From assembly GCA_037138335.1 (NCBI GenBank), contig JBAXIO010000007.1, forward strand, positions 120,079-184,078: 64,000 nucleotides of DNA, given 5' to 3'. The DNA comes from CAIRDP01 sp037138335 (lineage in GTDB: Bacteria > Bacteroidota > Bacteroidia > Bacteroidales > FEN-979). The position numbers and the translations under genes are program-made. Position 1 is the stretch's first letter, and every line of letters starts with the position of its first letter. The notes beneath the pieces were generated by a model. The model was not told the DNA's origin and made no database searches. It was given only the letters and a program-made list of their open reading frames with translations. Shown piece by piece: positions 54,583 through 63,479 of the stretch.

Positions 54583-54616
54583 GGTGACCAGTGACCAGTG
54601 ACTGGTGACTAGTGAA
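54583..54616. repeat. Heptamer repeat array after the YqgE/AlgH gene
   Basis: Five 7-base units (GGTGACC, AGTGACC, AGTGACT, GGTGACT, AGTGAAT) lie between the AlgH stop codon and the hpdB promoter. Confidence 0.85.
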
Positions 54617-54634
54617 TTCTGATACAATTTTACT

Positions 54635-54642
54635 TACTTTTG
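54635..54642 (+). promoter_or_regulatory. -7 box for hpdB
   Basis: TACTTTTG matches TAnnTTTG 19 bases before the ATG at 54662. It lies just after a heptamer array. Confidence 0.6.
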
Positions 54643-54661
54643 CATATCTAATTATAAGCAT

Positions 54662-57361
54662 ATGAGCAACACGGGTGTAAAACCGGCGGATTTTTCTGAC
54701 TGTCCGGCTGAATCGATAAATTATTACGGGGATAAGCCTTCACAGCAGGTTGAAGACCGCGAGAAAGGCCGTAAACCGACCCCAAGGGCGAACCAGGCCC
54801 GTGAACTGTATTTCAGCGCCAAGTCGTCGACCTCTATGGAATTCCCATACTGGTACACCCGCCGCTGGGAAGAACTTGACGGGGAGATACCTGTAATCAG
54901 GAGGGCCGAAAGCCTGAAGGCGGGCTTCGAGCATTTAACCCCTGTAATATACCCGGGTGAACTTCTTACTATGGGAAAGGCCTCGTACCTGCGCAGTTCA
55001 TACCCTATGCCCTGGCTTTCTGAAGCGTTTTTCATGGCTTCTGAGGACAAGTTGTACAAGGAAGCCCTTGAATCGGGAAAGCTGACTGCCGATACGTTTA
55101 CAACGGTGGGCAAGGGAGGCGGTAACGTAACCAAATCGGTGGGCAAGGTGATCTCCATTGCCGGAAAATTCGGCTTAAGGCTTGAGGAGATGCCGGTGAT
55201 GCTGGAAGTTGCCAAGAAGTGGAAGGACCGTTCGGTGGATGACATCGGCCATAAATACGAGCAAATGGTGCCGGGCTACAAGGAGAAGGAAGCTATCATG
55301 CGTTCGGTCATCTGCATGTTCGATTCAGGTTACACCCTGCCCCAGGGGCGGGAGGTGATGAATTATTACTATCCCCTTCAATACGGTATTGACGGGATAA
55401 TCAGGATATGTGAGGAGGAAATTAACGAAGTGGCAGGTTATCCTGAGATGGACCGCCTGTATTTTTATAAAGCCGTGATCATCATGCTCCGGGGCATCAA
55501 ATCGTGGATCAGGAATTACGCTGAAGAAGCGAGGTTCCTGGCTTCTGTTGAAAAGGAAGAAAAACAGAAGGCTGAATACCTCGAAATGGCAGGCATGCTT
55601 GAGCATATTTCTTCGGATCCCCCCCGCAATTTCCATGAAGCTCTGCAGATGCTCTGGACTTTCCATGTTGGAGTTCTTAATGAGGATGCCATCTCGGGGC
55701 TTTCCCCCGGCCGCGTAGGCCAGGTATTGTTTCCTTTCTGGAAAAGGGATATGGACCGGGGTATCATCGACCGTGCGAAAAGCATAGAGTTATTGGAATG
55801 TATGCGTATTAAATTCACCGAGATAGACTGTTTTGCCTCCATGGGTGTCGTAGGAGGTGTGTTATCAGGAAATACCTTTAACAATCTCGCTCTTGGCGGG
55901 CTTACAAAAGACGGGATCTCGGCGGCAAATGAACTTGAAATGCTGATCCTCGAGACCGGCATCAGCTGCGAAACCCCCCAGCCTACCTTATCGGTGCTTT
56001 ACGACGAAAAACTGCCGGAAGAATTCCTCCTGAAAGGCATAGAATGCACCAAGGCCGGAGCCGGCTACCCTGCCTGGGTCAGCAACCAGGTAGCGATGGA
56101 GTTTCTCCTGAACAATTACGGCCATGAGGGGATGCAGCTTGAAGAAGCCCGTGCATGGGCAATAGGGGGCTGTCTTGAATCAAGCCCGGGGAGCTGGATG
56201 CCCCTGAACCTCGACGGCGAGATCCACTGGATACCGGGCGGATCGGCCCCGGCAACAAGCGTCGGAGTTCATTTCATCTCGCTTCCCAAAGTGCTGGAAA
56301 CGGTGATCTTCGATGGGGTGGATATGCGTACAGGGGAAAGGATATTCCCCAGCCATGGTTACAAACTGGAAACCTTTGATGAACTCTGGCAGGGTTTTAA
56401 GGATTATTTCAGCAGGGCGGTGCATGTACTTACCCTTACAAACAACATCCAGCATGACGCCTGGCGGAAGATCAGCCCTTCGCTGGTAAACTCCATGCTC
56501 AAACCCGACTGCCTTGAGAAGGGCAGGGACCTGGGGCAGATGGGCGCAAGGTTCAATACTACCTTTAACATTGAATCCTGCGGAAACACCACCCTTGTGA
56601 ACTCCCTGGCTTCACTGAAAAAAAATATTTACGACGATAAGAATTTCAGCCTGGAAGATTACCGTAAAGCCATTCTCGACAACTTCGGATACCATACGGC
56701 TCAGGAAACAGGGTCCTATTCACTGGTAGACCAGAAGCCCGCCGAACATTTCAGCGAATACCGTAAGATACACCGCCAGAGCCTGGATGCTCCCAAATTC
56801 GGCAATGACGATCAGTATGTGGATGCTATTTTCAGACAGTGGGAGGACTGGTTCTGCGAGATGACCCATAATTACCGTTCACTGTATGACCAGCCCATGT
56901 ACGCCTGCCAGATCAGTGTTTCGACCCATGGCCCTATGGGAGCAGTAACCCTGGCTTCCCCTGACGGGCGCTTATCGGGAACAACATTCTCCGACGGATC
57001 GGTTTCGGCTTACCCTGGTACCGATAAACATGGCCCATATGCTTTGTTCAACTCGGCAACCTGCTGGAACCATTCGCAATCCCAGAATTCCCAGCTGAAT
57101 ATGAAGATCCATCCCTCGGTCGTGAGAGGACGGGAAGGCTCCCGTAAATTCCTCGAGCTGATCCGCTCATATATGCGGAAAGGCGGGTTCCATGTGCAAT
57201 TCAACATCGTTGATTCAAGGATGCTGAAACAGGCCCAGGCCGATCCCGATAAGTTCCGGAGCCTGCTGGTGCGTGTTGCCGGCTTTACCCAGTACTGGGT
57301 CGAACTCGGCAAACAGATACAGGATGAAGTCATTGCAAGAACGGAGTACGAAGAACTCTAG
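54662..57361 (+). CDS. hpdB: 4-hydroxyphenylacetate decarboxylase, glycyl radical subunit
   Basis: This 899-residue glycyl radical enzyme turns 4-hydroxyphenylacetate into p-cresol and CO2. The thiyl Cys is residue 504 in GGCLESS, with the general base Glu506. His537 (GVHF) and Glu638 (NIESCG) match the substrate-binding His536 and Glu637 of the clostridial enzyme, and the radical Gly874 in RVAGFTQYW matches Gly873. All are shifted by exactly one residue. The C-terminal DEVIARTEY pattern is typical of arylacetate decarboxylases and not of pyruvate formate-lyase. The small subunit and activase genes follow. Related indoleacetate and phenylacetate decarboxylases lack a small subunit, which favours this substrate. 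Confidence 0.9.
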   Translation: MSNTGVKPADFSDCPAESINYYGDKPSQQVEDREKGRKPTPRANQARELYFSAKSSTSMEFPYWYTRRWEELDGEIPVIRRAESLKAGFEHLTPVIYPGELLTMGKASYLRSSYPMPWLSEAFFMASEDKLYKEALESGKLTADTFTTVGKGGGNVTKSVGKVISIAGKFGLRLEEMPVMLEVAKKWKDRSVDDIGHKYEQMVPGYKEKEAIMRSVICMFDSGYTLPQGREVMNYYYPLQYGIDGIIRICEEEINEVAGYPEMDRLYFYKAVIIMLRGIKSWIRNYAEEARFLASVEKEEKQKAEYLEMAGMLEHISSDPPRNFHEALQMLWTFHVGVLNEDAISGLSPGRVGQVLFPFWKRDMDRGIIDRAKSIELLECMRIKFTEIDCFASMGVVGGVLSGNTFNNLALGGLTKDGISAANELEMLILETGISCETPQPTLSVLYDEKLPEEFLLKGIECTKAGAGYPAWVSNQVAMEFLLNNYGHEGMQLEEARAWAIGGCLESSPGSWMPLNLDGEIHWIPGGSAPATSVGVHFISLPKVLETVIFDGVDMRTGERIFPSHGYKLETFDELWQGFKDYFSRAVHVLTLTNNIQHDAWRKISPSLVNSMLKPDCLEKGRDLGQMGARFNTTFNIESCGNTTLVNSLASLKKNIYDDKNFSLEDYRKAILDNFGYHTAQETGSYSLVDQKPAEHFSEYRKIHRQSLDAPKFGNDDQYVDAIFRQWEDWFCEMTHNYRSLYDQPMYACQISVSTHGPMGAVTLASPDGRLSGTTFSDGSVSAYPGTDKHGPYALFNSATCWNHSQSQNSQLNMKIHPSVVRGREGSRKFLELIRSYMRKGGFHVQFNIVDSRMLKQAQADPDKFRSLLVRVAGFTQYWVELGKQIQDEVIARTEYEEL

Positions 57362-57390
57362 TAAACGGTAAATAGTGAACAGTGAACGAT

Positions 57391-57467
57391 CACCAGTCAC
57401 CAGTCACCAGTCACCAGTCACCAGTCACCAGTCACCAGTCACCAGTCACCGGTCACTAGTCACTATT
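57391..57467. repeat. Heptamer array within the hpd operon
   Basis: Eight exact tandem CACCAGT units (57391-57446) are followed by CACCGGT, CACTAGT and CACTATT. Before them (57372-57386) are GTGAAC-type units in the other orientation. The array fills most of the 137-base gap between hpdB and hpdC. Confidence 0.9.
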
Positions 57468-57498
57468 AAAAAAAGGATACGATTTAACCGAAATAAAC

Positions 57499-57750
57499 AT
57501 GAACAATTGCACCGACTGCAAATTTTACCTTCCGGTTGATGTTTTCAAGGGGATGTGCAAACTCTCAAAGCAGGACATCCTCCCCGACGATCCATTCTGC
57601 GGCAAGGCTGAAAAGATTGCAAAATGCAAGTTTTGCAGTAAATACACTGCTGAAAAAGATTTTCTGGGCAAATGTATGTCAGCCACCCTGGCCTACCCCG
57701 ATATGATAGCGGCAAAATGTGCCGATTTCGAATGGATCAGTCAAAATTAA
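57499..57750 (+). CDS. hpdC: 4-hydroxyphenylacetate decarboxylase small Fe-S subunit
   Basis: The 83-residue protein has eight Cys at 4, 7, 20, 34, 43, 46, 59 and 74. This fits the small subunit of the decarboxylase, which binds two [4Fe-4S] clusters. In the clostridial protein the first cluster uses a His at residue 3 plus three Cys; here the matching place is Cys4 (CTDC), so all eight ligands appear to be Cys. The remaining spacing and the KGMCKLSKQ segment agree well. It overlaps the activase gene by 19 bases. Confidence 0.88.
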   Translation: MNNCTDCKFYLPVDVFKGMCKLSKQDILPDDPFCGKAEKIAKCKFCSKYTAEKDFLGKCMSATLAYPDMIAAKCADFEWISQN

Positions 57751-58679
57751 ACGGGGGATATATTTTCGACATCCAGGGGTTCTCGGTACACGACGGCCCC
57801 GGCTGCCGCACACTGATATTTCTGAAAGGCTGTCCGCTCAGGTGCCTCTGGTGCTCAAACCCGGAAGGGATAAGACCATTTCCCGAGCCCCTGTATAAAG
57901 AAACAAAATGCCTTTTCGACCTGTATTGCCTGCAGGCCTGCCCACACAAGGCTATAACGTTGATCGGCGATAAGGACACCCCCCGGCTTCAGTTTGACAG
58001 GGAGAAATGCAGCAGATGCGTTACTTATGACTGCGTAAGCGCCTGCCTGACGGGAGCCCTGGCAAAAGGAGGTTACTATATCACGACAGAAGATCTTTAT
58101 GACAGGATAAAACGCGACAGGCAATATTGGGGTGAAAAAGGCGGGATCACCCTCACCGGAGGAGAACCTTTTGCACAACCTGAGTTCGCCTCAGCTTTGC
58201 TTAAACGCTGCTATGATGCCTTTATCCATACTGCGGTTGAAACCTGCGGTGACATCCCCTGGAAAAATATAGAACCAGCCCTTCCCTGGCTTGAATGGAT
58301 CTTTTTTGACCTGAAACATATCGACGCGGCTTCACATAAGGAGCTTACATCCTCAACAAACTCCCTGATCCTTGAGAATGCCCGGCAGCTTGCAGGGAAG
58401 TTCGAAGGCAGGCTGGTGTTCAGGCTGCCACTTGTGCCGGGACTGAATGACTCGGATGAAAATATCAGGGCAACAGCAGGTTTTATTCTTTCGACAGGCC
58501 GGAATGAGCTGAATATACTTCCCGTTCACCACCTTGGGCGTGAAAAATACCAGCTCGCAGGAATCGTGTATAAGCTCCCCGGCTTTGAAATGACACCCCG
58601 GGAGAAGCTGGTTGAAATCCAAAACCGGTTTACATCACTGGGTATAACATGTTACCTGGGAAGTGAAACTCCTTTTTAA
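57732..58679 (+). CDS. hpdA: 4-hydroxyphenylacetate decarboxylase activating enzyme (radical SAM)
   Basis: This 315-residue radical SAM enzyme makes the glycyl radical on HpdB. The cluster motif CPLRCLWC (CX3CX2C) follows FSVHDGPGCRTLIFLKG. A ferredoxin-like insert with CLFDLYCLQACPHK and CSRCVTYDCVSAC can hold two more [4Fe-4S] clusters, as in glycyl radical activases other than the PFL one. The TGGEPF motif binds SAM. The ATG at 57732 (MDQSKLNGGYIFDIQG) matches the N-terminus of clostridial HpdA; the frame is open further upstream within hpdC. Confidence 0.9.
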   Translation: MDQSKLNGGYIFDIQGFSVHDGPGCRTLIFLKGCPLRCLWCSNPEGIRPFPEPLYKETKCLFDLYCLQACPHKAITLIGDKDTPRLQFDREKCSRCVTYDCVSACLTGALAKGGYYITTEDLYDRIKRDRQYWGEKGGITLTGGEPFAQPEFASALLKRCYDAFIHTAVETCGDIPWKNIEPALPWLEWIFFDLKHIDAASHKELTSSTNSLILENARQLAGKFEGRLVFRLPLVPGLNDSDENIRATAGFILSTGRNELNILPVHHLGREKYQLAGIVYKLPGFEMTPREKLVEIQNRFTSLGITCYLGSETPF

Positions 58680-58799
58680 AACTGTTGATAATTTCTTATA
58701 ATTGTTATATCCGCATGATCTATATCATTGCCGGATTGGAAATTATTTATGACTTTTGCTGTTGTTCAGCAATTAACAAATCTTGACAAGAGGGAAAAC

Positions 58800-60119
58800 A
58801 TGAAAGAGACTCCGATAAATGCAGAGGTTGTAAGACGGCAGATAAGCGAAAGCAAGATCCTTAATATTGGCACCGCAACGATTCGTGAGATAAAAAGGCT
58901 TATCAACAATATCGAAAAGGAAACCGGTGAGAAGTTCATCCGCATGGAAATGGGAGTTCCCGGACTGCCTCCTTCCGAAATAGGCGTTCAGGCAGAGATC
59001 GAAGCTCTGAAGAGGGGTGTGGCAGCAATTTACCCCGATATTGAAGGGACCCCTCTTCTCAAGAAAGAAGCTTCACGTTTCGCCAAATTATTCCTCGATA
59101 TTGATGTGGATGAAGCCAACTGCGTTCCTACTGTTGGATCCATGCAAGGCGGCTTCGCCGCTTTCCTGACCCTTTCAAAACTTTCGAAGGAACGGGATAC
59201 AACGCTTTTTATCGATCCGGGTTTTCCTGTTCACCACCAGCAGCAGATCGTATTGGGCATGAAATATGCAAGTTTCGATGTCTATGAGTACAGGGGGGAA
59301 AAACTCAGGGAAAAAATTGAATCCTATTTCGCAACTGGTAAAATTCATTCGGTACTCTATTCAAACCCGAACAATCCGTCATGGATCTGCTTTACAGAAC
59401 ATGAACTCAGGATAATAGGTGAACTGGCGACTAAATATAATGTTGTTATCATCGAAGACCTTGCCTATTTCGGAATGGACTTCAGGAAGGATTACGGGCA
59501 TCCCGGGCATCCTCCTTACCAGCCTACCGTTGCCAAGTATACAGAGAACTACATCCTTCTCATTTCCAGCTCCAAAGCTTTCAGTTACGCCGGACAAAGG
59601 ATAGGTCTGATGCTTGTCTCCAACCAGCTTTTCAACCTTGTTTCTGAAAACCTTCTCTGGTCTTATTCTTCCAATATCTTTGGCAGGGCCCTCATCTATG
59701 GCACACTATATGCGCTGAGCGCCGGCACCGCCCATTCCACCCAGTATGCCATGGCCGCTATGCTGAAAGCTGCAAATGACGGGACTTATAACTTCAGGGA
59801 AGTTGTTATGGAATACGGGGAAAAAGCAAAAATCATGAAGAAATTGTTCATCGATAACGGGTTCCGGATCGTGTATGACATGGATGAAGGCAACCCTATC
59901 GCCGATGGCTTCTATTTTACAGTCTCATACCCGGGCTTTTCAAGTGAAAAACTGCTTGAAGAACTTCTCTATTACGGCATAAGCGCCATTTCATTAAGTA
60001 TCTGCGGAAGTGAACGCCATGAAGGACTGCGGGCCTGCGTCTCACTGGTCAAAAGAGAGCAATTCCCTGTGCTCGAAGAAAGGCTCAAAACTTTCCACGA
60101 AAATCACCCTGTAAGCTAG
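58800..60119 (+). CDS. PLP-dependent aminotransferase (class I/II)
   Basis: The 439-residue enzyme has a fold type I aminotransferase layout, with the PLP Lys in SSSKAFSYAGQRIG, YSNPNNPSW and IIEDLAYFGMD holding the cofactor Asp. A long N-terminal helix region and the EMGVPGLPPSE motif replace the usual start. It lies 120 bases after hpdA. It could convert tyrosine or another aromatic amino acid to the 2-oxoacid for the pathway, but specificity cannot be read from sequence. The ATG at 58800 (MKETPINAEV) is preferred to a TTG at 58728. Confidence 0.85.
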   Translation: MKETPINAEVVRRQISESKILNIGTATIREIKRLINNIEKETGEKFIRMEMGVPGLPPSEIGVQAEIEALKRGVAAIYPDIEGTPLLKKEASRFAKLFLDIDVDEANCVPTVGSMQGGFAAFLTLSKLSKERDTTLFIDPGFPVHHQQQIVLGMKYASFDVYEYRGEKLREKIESYFATGKIHSVLYSNPNNPSWICFTEHELRIIGELATKYNVVIIEDLAYFGMDFRKDYGHPGHPPYQPTVAKYTENYILLISSSKAFSYAGQRIGLMLVSNQLFNLVSENLLWSYSSNIFGRALIYGTLYALSAGTAHSTQYAMAAMLKAANDGTYNFREVVMEYGEKAKIMKKLFIDNGFRIVYDMDEGNPIADGFYFTVSYPGFSSEKLLEELLYYGISAISLSICGSERHEGLRACVSLVKREQFPVLEERLKTFHENHPVS

Positions 60120-60194
60120 TGACTGGTGAATGGCGACTGGTGACTCCTTCCACATGGCTCATGGCTCATCACTATTCACTAGTCACTGTTCACC
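60119..60194. repeat. Heptamer repeat array after the aminotransferase gene
   Basis: The array starts within the stop codon (TAG followed by TGACTGG). It reads GTGACTG, GTGAATG, GCGACTG, GTGACTC, then CATGGCT twice, CATCACT, ATTCACT, AGTCACT and GTTCACC. The two ends are partly complementary. The rest of the 222-base gap to 60342 holds only a weak -7-like site near 60318. Confidence 0.85.
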
Positions 60195-60341
60195 CTTGGC
60201 CGTGCCAGACTAACTACCTGGAAAGCAAACTTATCAACAAAATTAGCAGAGTTATTAACAATGCCACGTTGATATTTTTCTGATTTCTGCTTCCATACCG
60301 GGCAGCTCCATACTTTTCTTTGTGCGTCGAAAACCGCATGA

Positions 60342-61130
60342 ATGGCTTTCCTTTATAGGTATTGTCTTTGGTTACTCCTTATTTTCTGCCTTTTCCGGGA
60401 GGCGGATGCACAGCCTGTATATTATGACCAAAGGAGCGGAGTAGAAGTACTCTTTCCTTCCAAGCTGAGCATTTTCCCCCATCAATGGTCGGGCAAAAAG
60501 GTCAATCCCGATATCCGCCCGGTCAGCACAGAAGAGATCGGGAGGTTGGAAGACCTTCTTTCGCATGCGTTCTCAAAATACCCCCTTGACCTGCTTAACA
60601 GCAATCTCGACAAGGTATATGTGTTAAAGTCAATGAAGTTCTACGGGCTTCCTTATGGCGGTACTAATTACCAGCATTCAATTTACCTTTGTGACGACAC
60701 CGACAATCCCTGGTTCACCGACGATTATATTGAACAGGTGTTTCATCATGAATTCTCCAGCATACTGATCCGGAATTTCCCTTCCTGTTTCGACAAGACC
60801 AAATGGCTGTCGCTCAATCCTTCCTCTTTCAGATACGGCAACGGCGGGGCGGATGCGATTTCAAAAGGCCTGGCCAGCATGGCCCTGGATCCCGCAATGA
60901 TCGACCAGGGTTTCCTTTCGGAATATTCCGCAGCCTCCCTTGAAGAAGATATCAATGTGTTCGCCCAGAACCTGTTCACCGGCGGACGCGAATTCTGGAG
61001 GCTTGTCGACCTGAATGAAACGATCAGGCAGAAGACAAGCATCCTCATAACATTTTACCATAAGATCAACCCGGTCTTTACCGAATCCTATTTCAGGAGC
61101 TTCTATTACAACAGCACGGCCCAGAGATAG
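60342..61130 (+). CDS. Exported protein resembling a zinc metallopeptidase, active site degenerate
   Basis: The 262-residue protein has a signal peptide (about 1-23). The segment EQVFHHEFSSILIRNF sits where gluzincin peptidases have HEXXH, and EEDINVFAQNLF later looks like the Glu-containing helix that gives the third zinc ligand. But the second His of HEXXH is a Ser (HEFSS). It may be a catalytically inactive relative of the putative zinc-binding peptidase family of Bacteroidota. The role is unknown. Confidence 0.6.
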   Translation: MAFLYRYCLWLLLIFCLFREADAQPVYYDQRSGVEVLFPSKLSIFPHQWSGKKVNPDIRPVSTEEIGRLEDLLSHAFSKYPLDLLNSNLDKVYVLKSMKFYGLPYGGTNYQHSIYLCDDTDNPWFTDDYIEQVFHHEFSSILIRNFPSCFDKTKWLSLNPSSFRYGNGGADAISKGLASMALDPAMIDQGFLSEYSAASLEEDINVFAQNLFTGGREFWRLVDLNETIRQKTSILITFYHKINPVFTESYFRSFYYNSTAQR

Positions 61131-61206
61131 TGACTGGGGAACGGTGACTGGTGACTGTTAATTATTCACTATTCACTATTCACTGATCACTGTTCACCAG
61201 TCACCC
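61130..61206. repeat. Heptamer repeat array before the ferredoxin gene
   Basis: GTGACTG, GGGAACG, GTGACTG, GTGACTG are followed by TTAATTA and by TTCACTA (twice), TTCACTG, ATCACTG, TTCACCA and GTCACCC. The first unit overlaps the TAG stop codon of the preceding gene. The two halves are in opposite orientation. Confidence 0.85.
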
Positions 61207-61278
61207 TCCACTGATCTCTCCCCTAATTATACTTGTTCTAAATTTAACAATACCCTCCCCGGGTTCGGAGAAATTTCC

Positions 61279-61286
61279 TAATTTCG
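61279..61286 (+). promoter_or_regulatory. Possible -7 box for the 2-oxoacid oxidoreductase operon
   Basis: TAATTTCG differs from TAnnTTTG by one base and lies 38 bases before the ATG at 61325. No clear -33 element is seen. Confidence 0.35.
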
Positions 61287-61324
61287 CCCTGGTATTTAAT
61301 ACCTGACGCTTAATTTTTCTAAGT

Positions 61325-61552
61325 ATGGCTAAGATCAAAGGTGATATCCTGGTAAACGTGGAACGCTGCAAGGGATGCGAGGTATGCATAGCTGCATGTC
61401 CCTCTGCCACTATTGCGATGTCGAAAGAAGTAAATGGCAAAGGCTACCATTTTGCCATGAAGGTCAATAACGACTGCACCGGATGCATGAACTGCGCAAT
61501 TGTTTGTCCCGACGGCGTGATTACCGTATACCGCGGAAAAGTTTCTGAATAA
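61325..61552 (+). CDS. 2-oxoacid:ferredoxin oxidoreductase, ferredoxin-like delta subunit
   Basis: The 75-residue protein has two [4Fe-4S] motifs, CKGCEVCIAACP and CTGCMNCAIVCP. It is the electron-carrying subunit of a four-subunit 2-oxoacid:ferredoxin oxidoreductase, whose other subunits follow 21 bases downstream. Confidence 0.93.
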   Translation: MAKIKGDILVNVERCKGCEVCIAACPSATIAMSKEVNGKGYHFAMKVNNDCTGCMNCAIVCPDGVITVYRGKVSE

Positions 61553-61573
61553 CAATCTTAAACTACATATCTC

Positions 61574-62656
61574 ATGGGTGAATTACGATTGATGAAGGGT
61601 AACGAAGCTGTTGCCGAGGCTGCCATCAGGGCAGGCTGCGACGGGTATTTCGGATATCCTATAACACCTCAGTCTGAAGTGATGGAATACCTCATGGCTG
61701 AAAAACCGCATGAACGCACCGGAATGGTAGTCCTTCAGGCCGAAAGTGAAACGGCTTCCATTAATATGCTGTACGGCGGTGCAGGTACAGGTAAAATGGT
61801 GATGACTTCGTCGTCAAGCCCTGGCATCAGCCTGATGCAGGAAGGACTTTCATATATGGCCGGAGCTGAGCTCCCTGCCGTCATAGTGAATGTCGTTCGC
61901 GGTGGCCCCGGCCTCGGGACAATTCAACCTTCCCAGGCCGATTATTTCCAGGCAGTAAAAGGAGGCGGGCACGGAGATTATAAAATGATCGTTCTCGCTC
62001 CTGCCTCGGTTCAGGAAATGTGCGACCATGTAAAACTCGGGTTCGATCTTGCTTTCAAATACCGCACCCCGGTGATGATACTTTCAGATGGCGCTATCGG
62101 CCAGATGATGGAGAAAGTCGTTCTTTTCGATCCCATCCCCCGGCGTACCGAAGCGGAACTGATCAAACAAAACCCATGGGCCGCCACAGGCAAACCGAAA
62201 GACCGGAATCATATTATCATCACCTCCCTCGATCTTGACCCCGCCGGGCAGGAAAGAGTGAACCTGAAACTCCAGGCCAAATACAGGGAAATAGAGAAAA
62301 ATGAGGTGTTATACGAAACCCTGGGATGCGAAGATGCCGAATTCCTATTCGTTGCTTTCGGGCTCTCAGCCCGCATCTGCCAGAAATCGATGGACCTTGC
62401 ACGGGCAAAAGGTATTAAAGTAGGACTTTTCAGGCCCATTACCCTCTTCCCCTTCCCGGTAAAGGCAATCAATGACCTTGGTAAAAAAGTCAAAGGCATA
62501 CTGGTTGTTGAAATGAATGCCGGTCAGATGATAGAAGATGTAAAGCTGAGTGTAGGATGCAGCATTAAAATAGAACATTACGGGCGTTTTGGCGGCATCA
62601 TCCCGACACCGGACGAAGTCGTGTATGCGCTCGAAACCCAAATTATCGGAGGCTGA
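61574..62656 (+). CDS. vorB: 2-oxoacid:ferredoxin oxidoreductase alpha subunit (VorB-like)
   Basis: The 360-residue subunit has the pyrimidine-binding domain start GNEAVAEAAIRAGCDGYFGYPITPQSE in pattern, the TSSSSPGISLMQEGLSYM block and a C-terminal transketolase-like domain ending YALETQI. It most resembles the 3-methyl-2-oxobutanoate (VorB) branch, though 2-oxoglutarate and aryl-pyruvate enzymes are close. The complex oxidises a 2-oxoacid plus CoA to acyl-CoA and CO2, reducing ferredoxin. Confidence 0.88.
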   Translation: MGELRLMKGNEAVAEAAIRAGCDGYFGYPITPQSEVMEYLMAEKPHERTGMVVLQAESETASINMLYGGAGTGKMVMTSSSSPGISLMQEGLSYMAGAELPAVIVNVVRGGPGLGTIQPSQADYFQAVKGGGHGDYKMIVLAPASVQEMCDHVKLGFDLAFKYRTPVMILSDGAIGQMMEKVVLFDPIPRRTEAELIKQNPWAATGKPKDRNHIIITSLDLDPAGQERVNLKLQAKYREIEKNEVLYETLGCEDAEFLFVAFGLSARICQKSMDLARAKGIKVGLFRPITLFPFPVKAINDLGKKVKGILVVEMNAGQMIEDVKLSVGCSIKIEHYGRFGGIIPTPDEVVYALETQIIGG

Positions 62657-62658
62657 TT

Positions 62659-63471
62659 ATGGAGGAACCATTTGTAAAAACCGAGATACGCAAGGATGAA
62701 AATATCGTTTATAAACGCACCAATCTCCTTGTTGACAGGCCATTGAGCTATTGTCCCGGCTGCGGACACGGCGTCGTGCACCGTATGCTTATGGAAACCC
62801 TTGAAGAAATGGACATCCAGGATAAAACCATTGGAGTATCCCCGGTTGGATGTTCAGTTCTGGCTTATGATTTCATGAATATCGATATGCTGGGCGCAGC
62901 CCACGGACGTGCCCCTGCCCTGGCCACCGCCATCAAACGCCTCTGGCCTGATAAATTCGTATTTACTTACCAGGGAGACGGTGACCTTGCAGCTATCGGC
63001 ACAGCTGAAACAATCCATGCCTGCAACCGCGGTGAAAATTTCACTATTATCTTCATTAATAACGGCATTTACGGTATGACCGGAGGACAAATGGCCCCCA
63101 CTACCCTCCCCGGCATGAGGTCTTCAACTTCTCCCTACGGACGTGATGTGCCAACCATGGGCCACCCACTCAGGATCACTGAACTGATATCAAACCTGCC
63201 GGGGGTCTATTATGTAACCCGCCAGGCAGTGCATACACCCAGCCACGTACGCAAAACCAAAAAAGCCATCCGCAAAGCATTAGAACAACAAAAAGAAAAC
63301 AAAGGCATCGCTTTTATCGAAGTTGTTTCAAACTGCAACTCAGGTTGGAAAATGACACCGGTGCAGTCAAATAAATGGATGGAAGAGAATATGTTCCCTT
63401 TCTACCCCCTTGGCGATATCAAGGTTGACGGAAAATTAGTTGAAAAGAAAGAAACTGTCGTTAAAGAATAA
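62659..63471 (+). CDS. 2-oxoacid:ferredoxin oxidoreductase beta (thiamine diphosphate) subunit
   Basis: The 270-residue subunit binds thiamine diphosphate and Mg, with CPGCGHG near residue 34 and the GDGDLAAIGTAETIHA to INN motif in the middle. It starts two bases after the alpha subunit gene. Together they form the catalytic core of the complex. Confidence 0.92.
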   Translation: MEEPFVKTEIRKDENIVYKRTNLLVDRPLSYCPGCGHGVVHRMLMETLEEMDIQDKTIGVSPVGCSVLAYDFMNIDMLGAAHGRAPALATAIKRLWPDKFVFTYQGDGDLAAIGTAETIHACNRGENFTIIFINNGIYGMTGGQMAPTTLPGMRSSTSPYGRDVPTMGHPLRITELISNLPGVYYVTRQAVHTPSHVRKTKKAIRKALEQQKENKGIAFIEVVSNCNSGWKMTPVQSNKWMEENMFPFYPLGDIKVDGKLVEKKETVVKE

Positions 63472-63479
63472 AAGGACAA

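Noticed and set aside
54662..57361. Pyruvate formate-lyase or choline/glycerol lyase for the glycyl radical enzyme
   Set aside because: The residues around Cys504, the RVAGFTQYW radical loop and the Fe-S small subunit gene fit the arylacetate decarboxylase branch.
57372..57467. Tandem array considered as a CRISPR
   Set aside because: The unit is 7 bases with no spacers, so it is a simple tandem repeat.
58728..58799. TTG start for the aminotransferase
   Set aside because: The added residues look non-coding, and the ATG at 58800 is preceded by AGAGGG, a reasonable ribosome-binding sequence.
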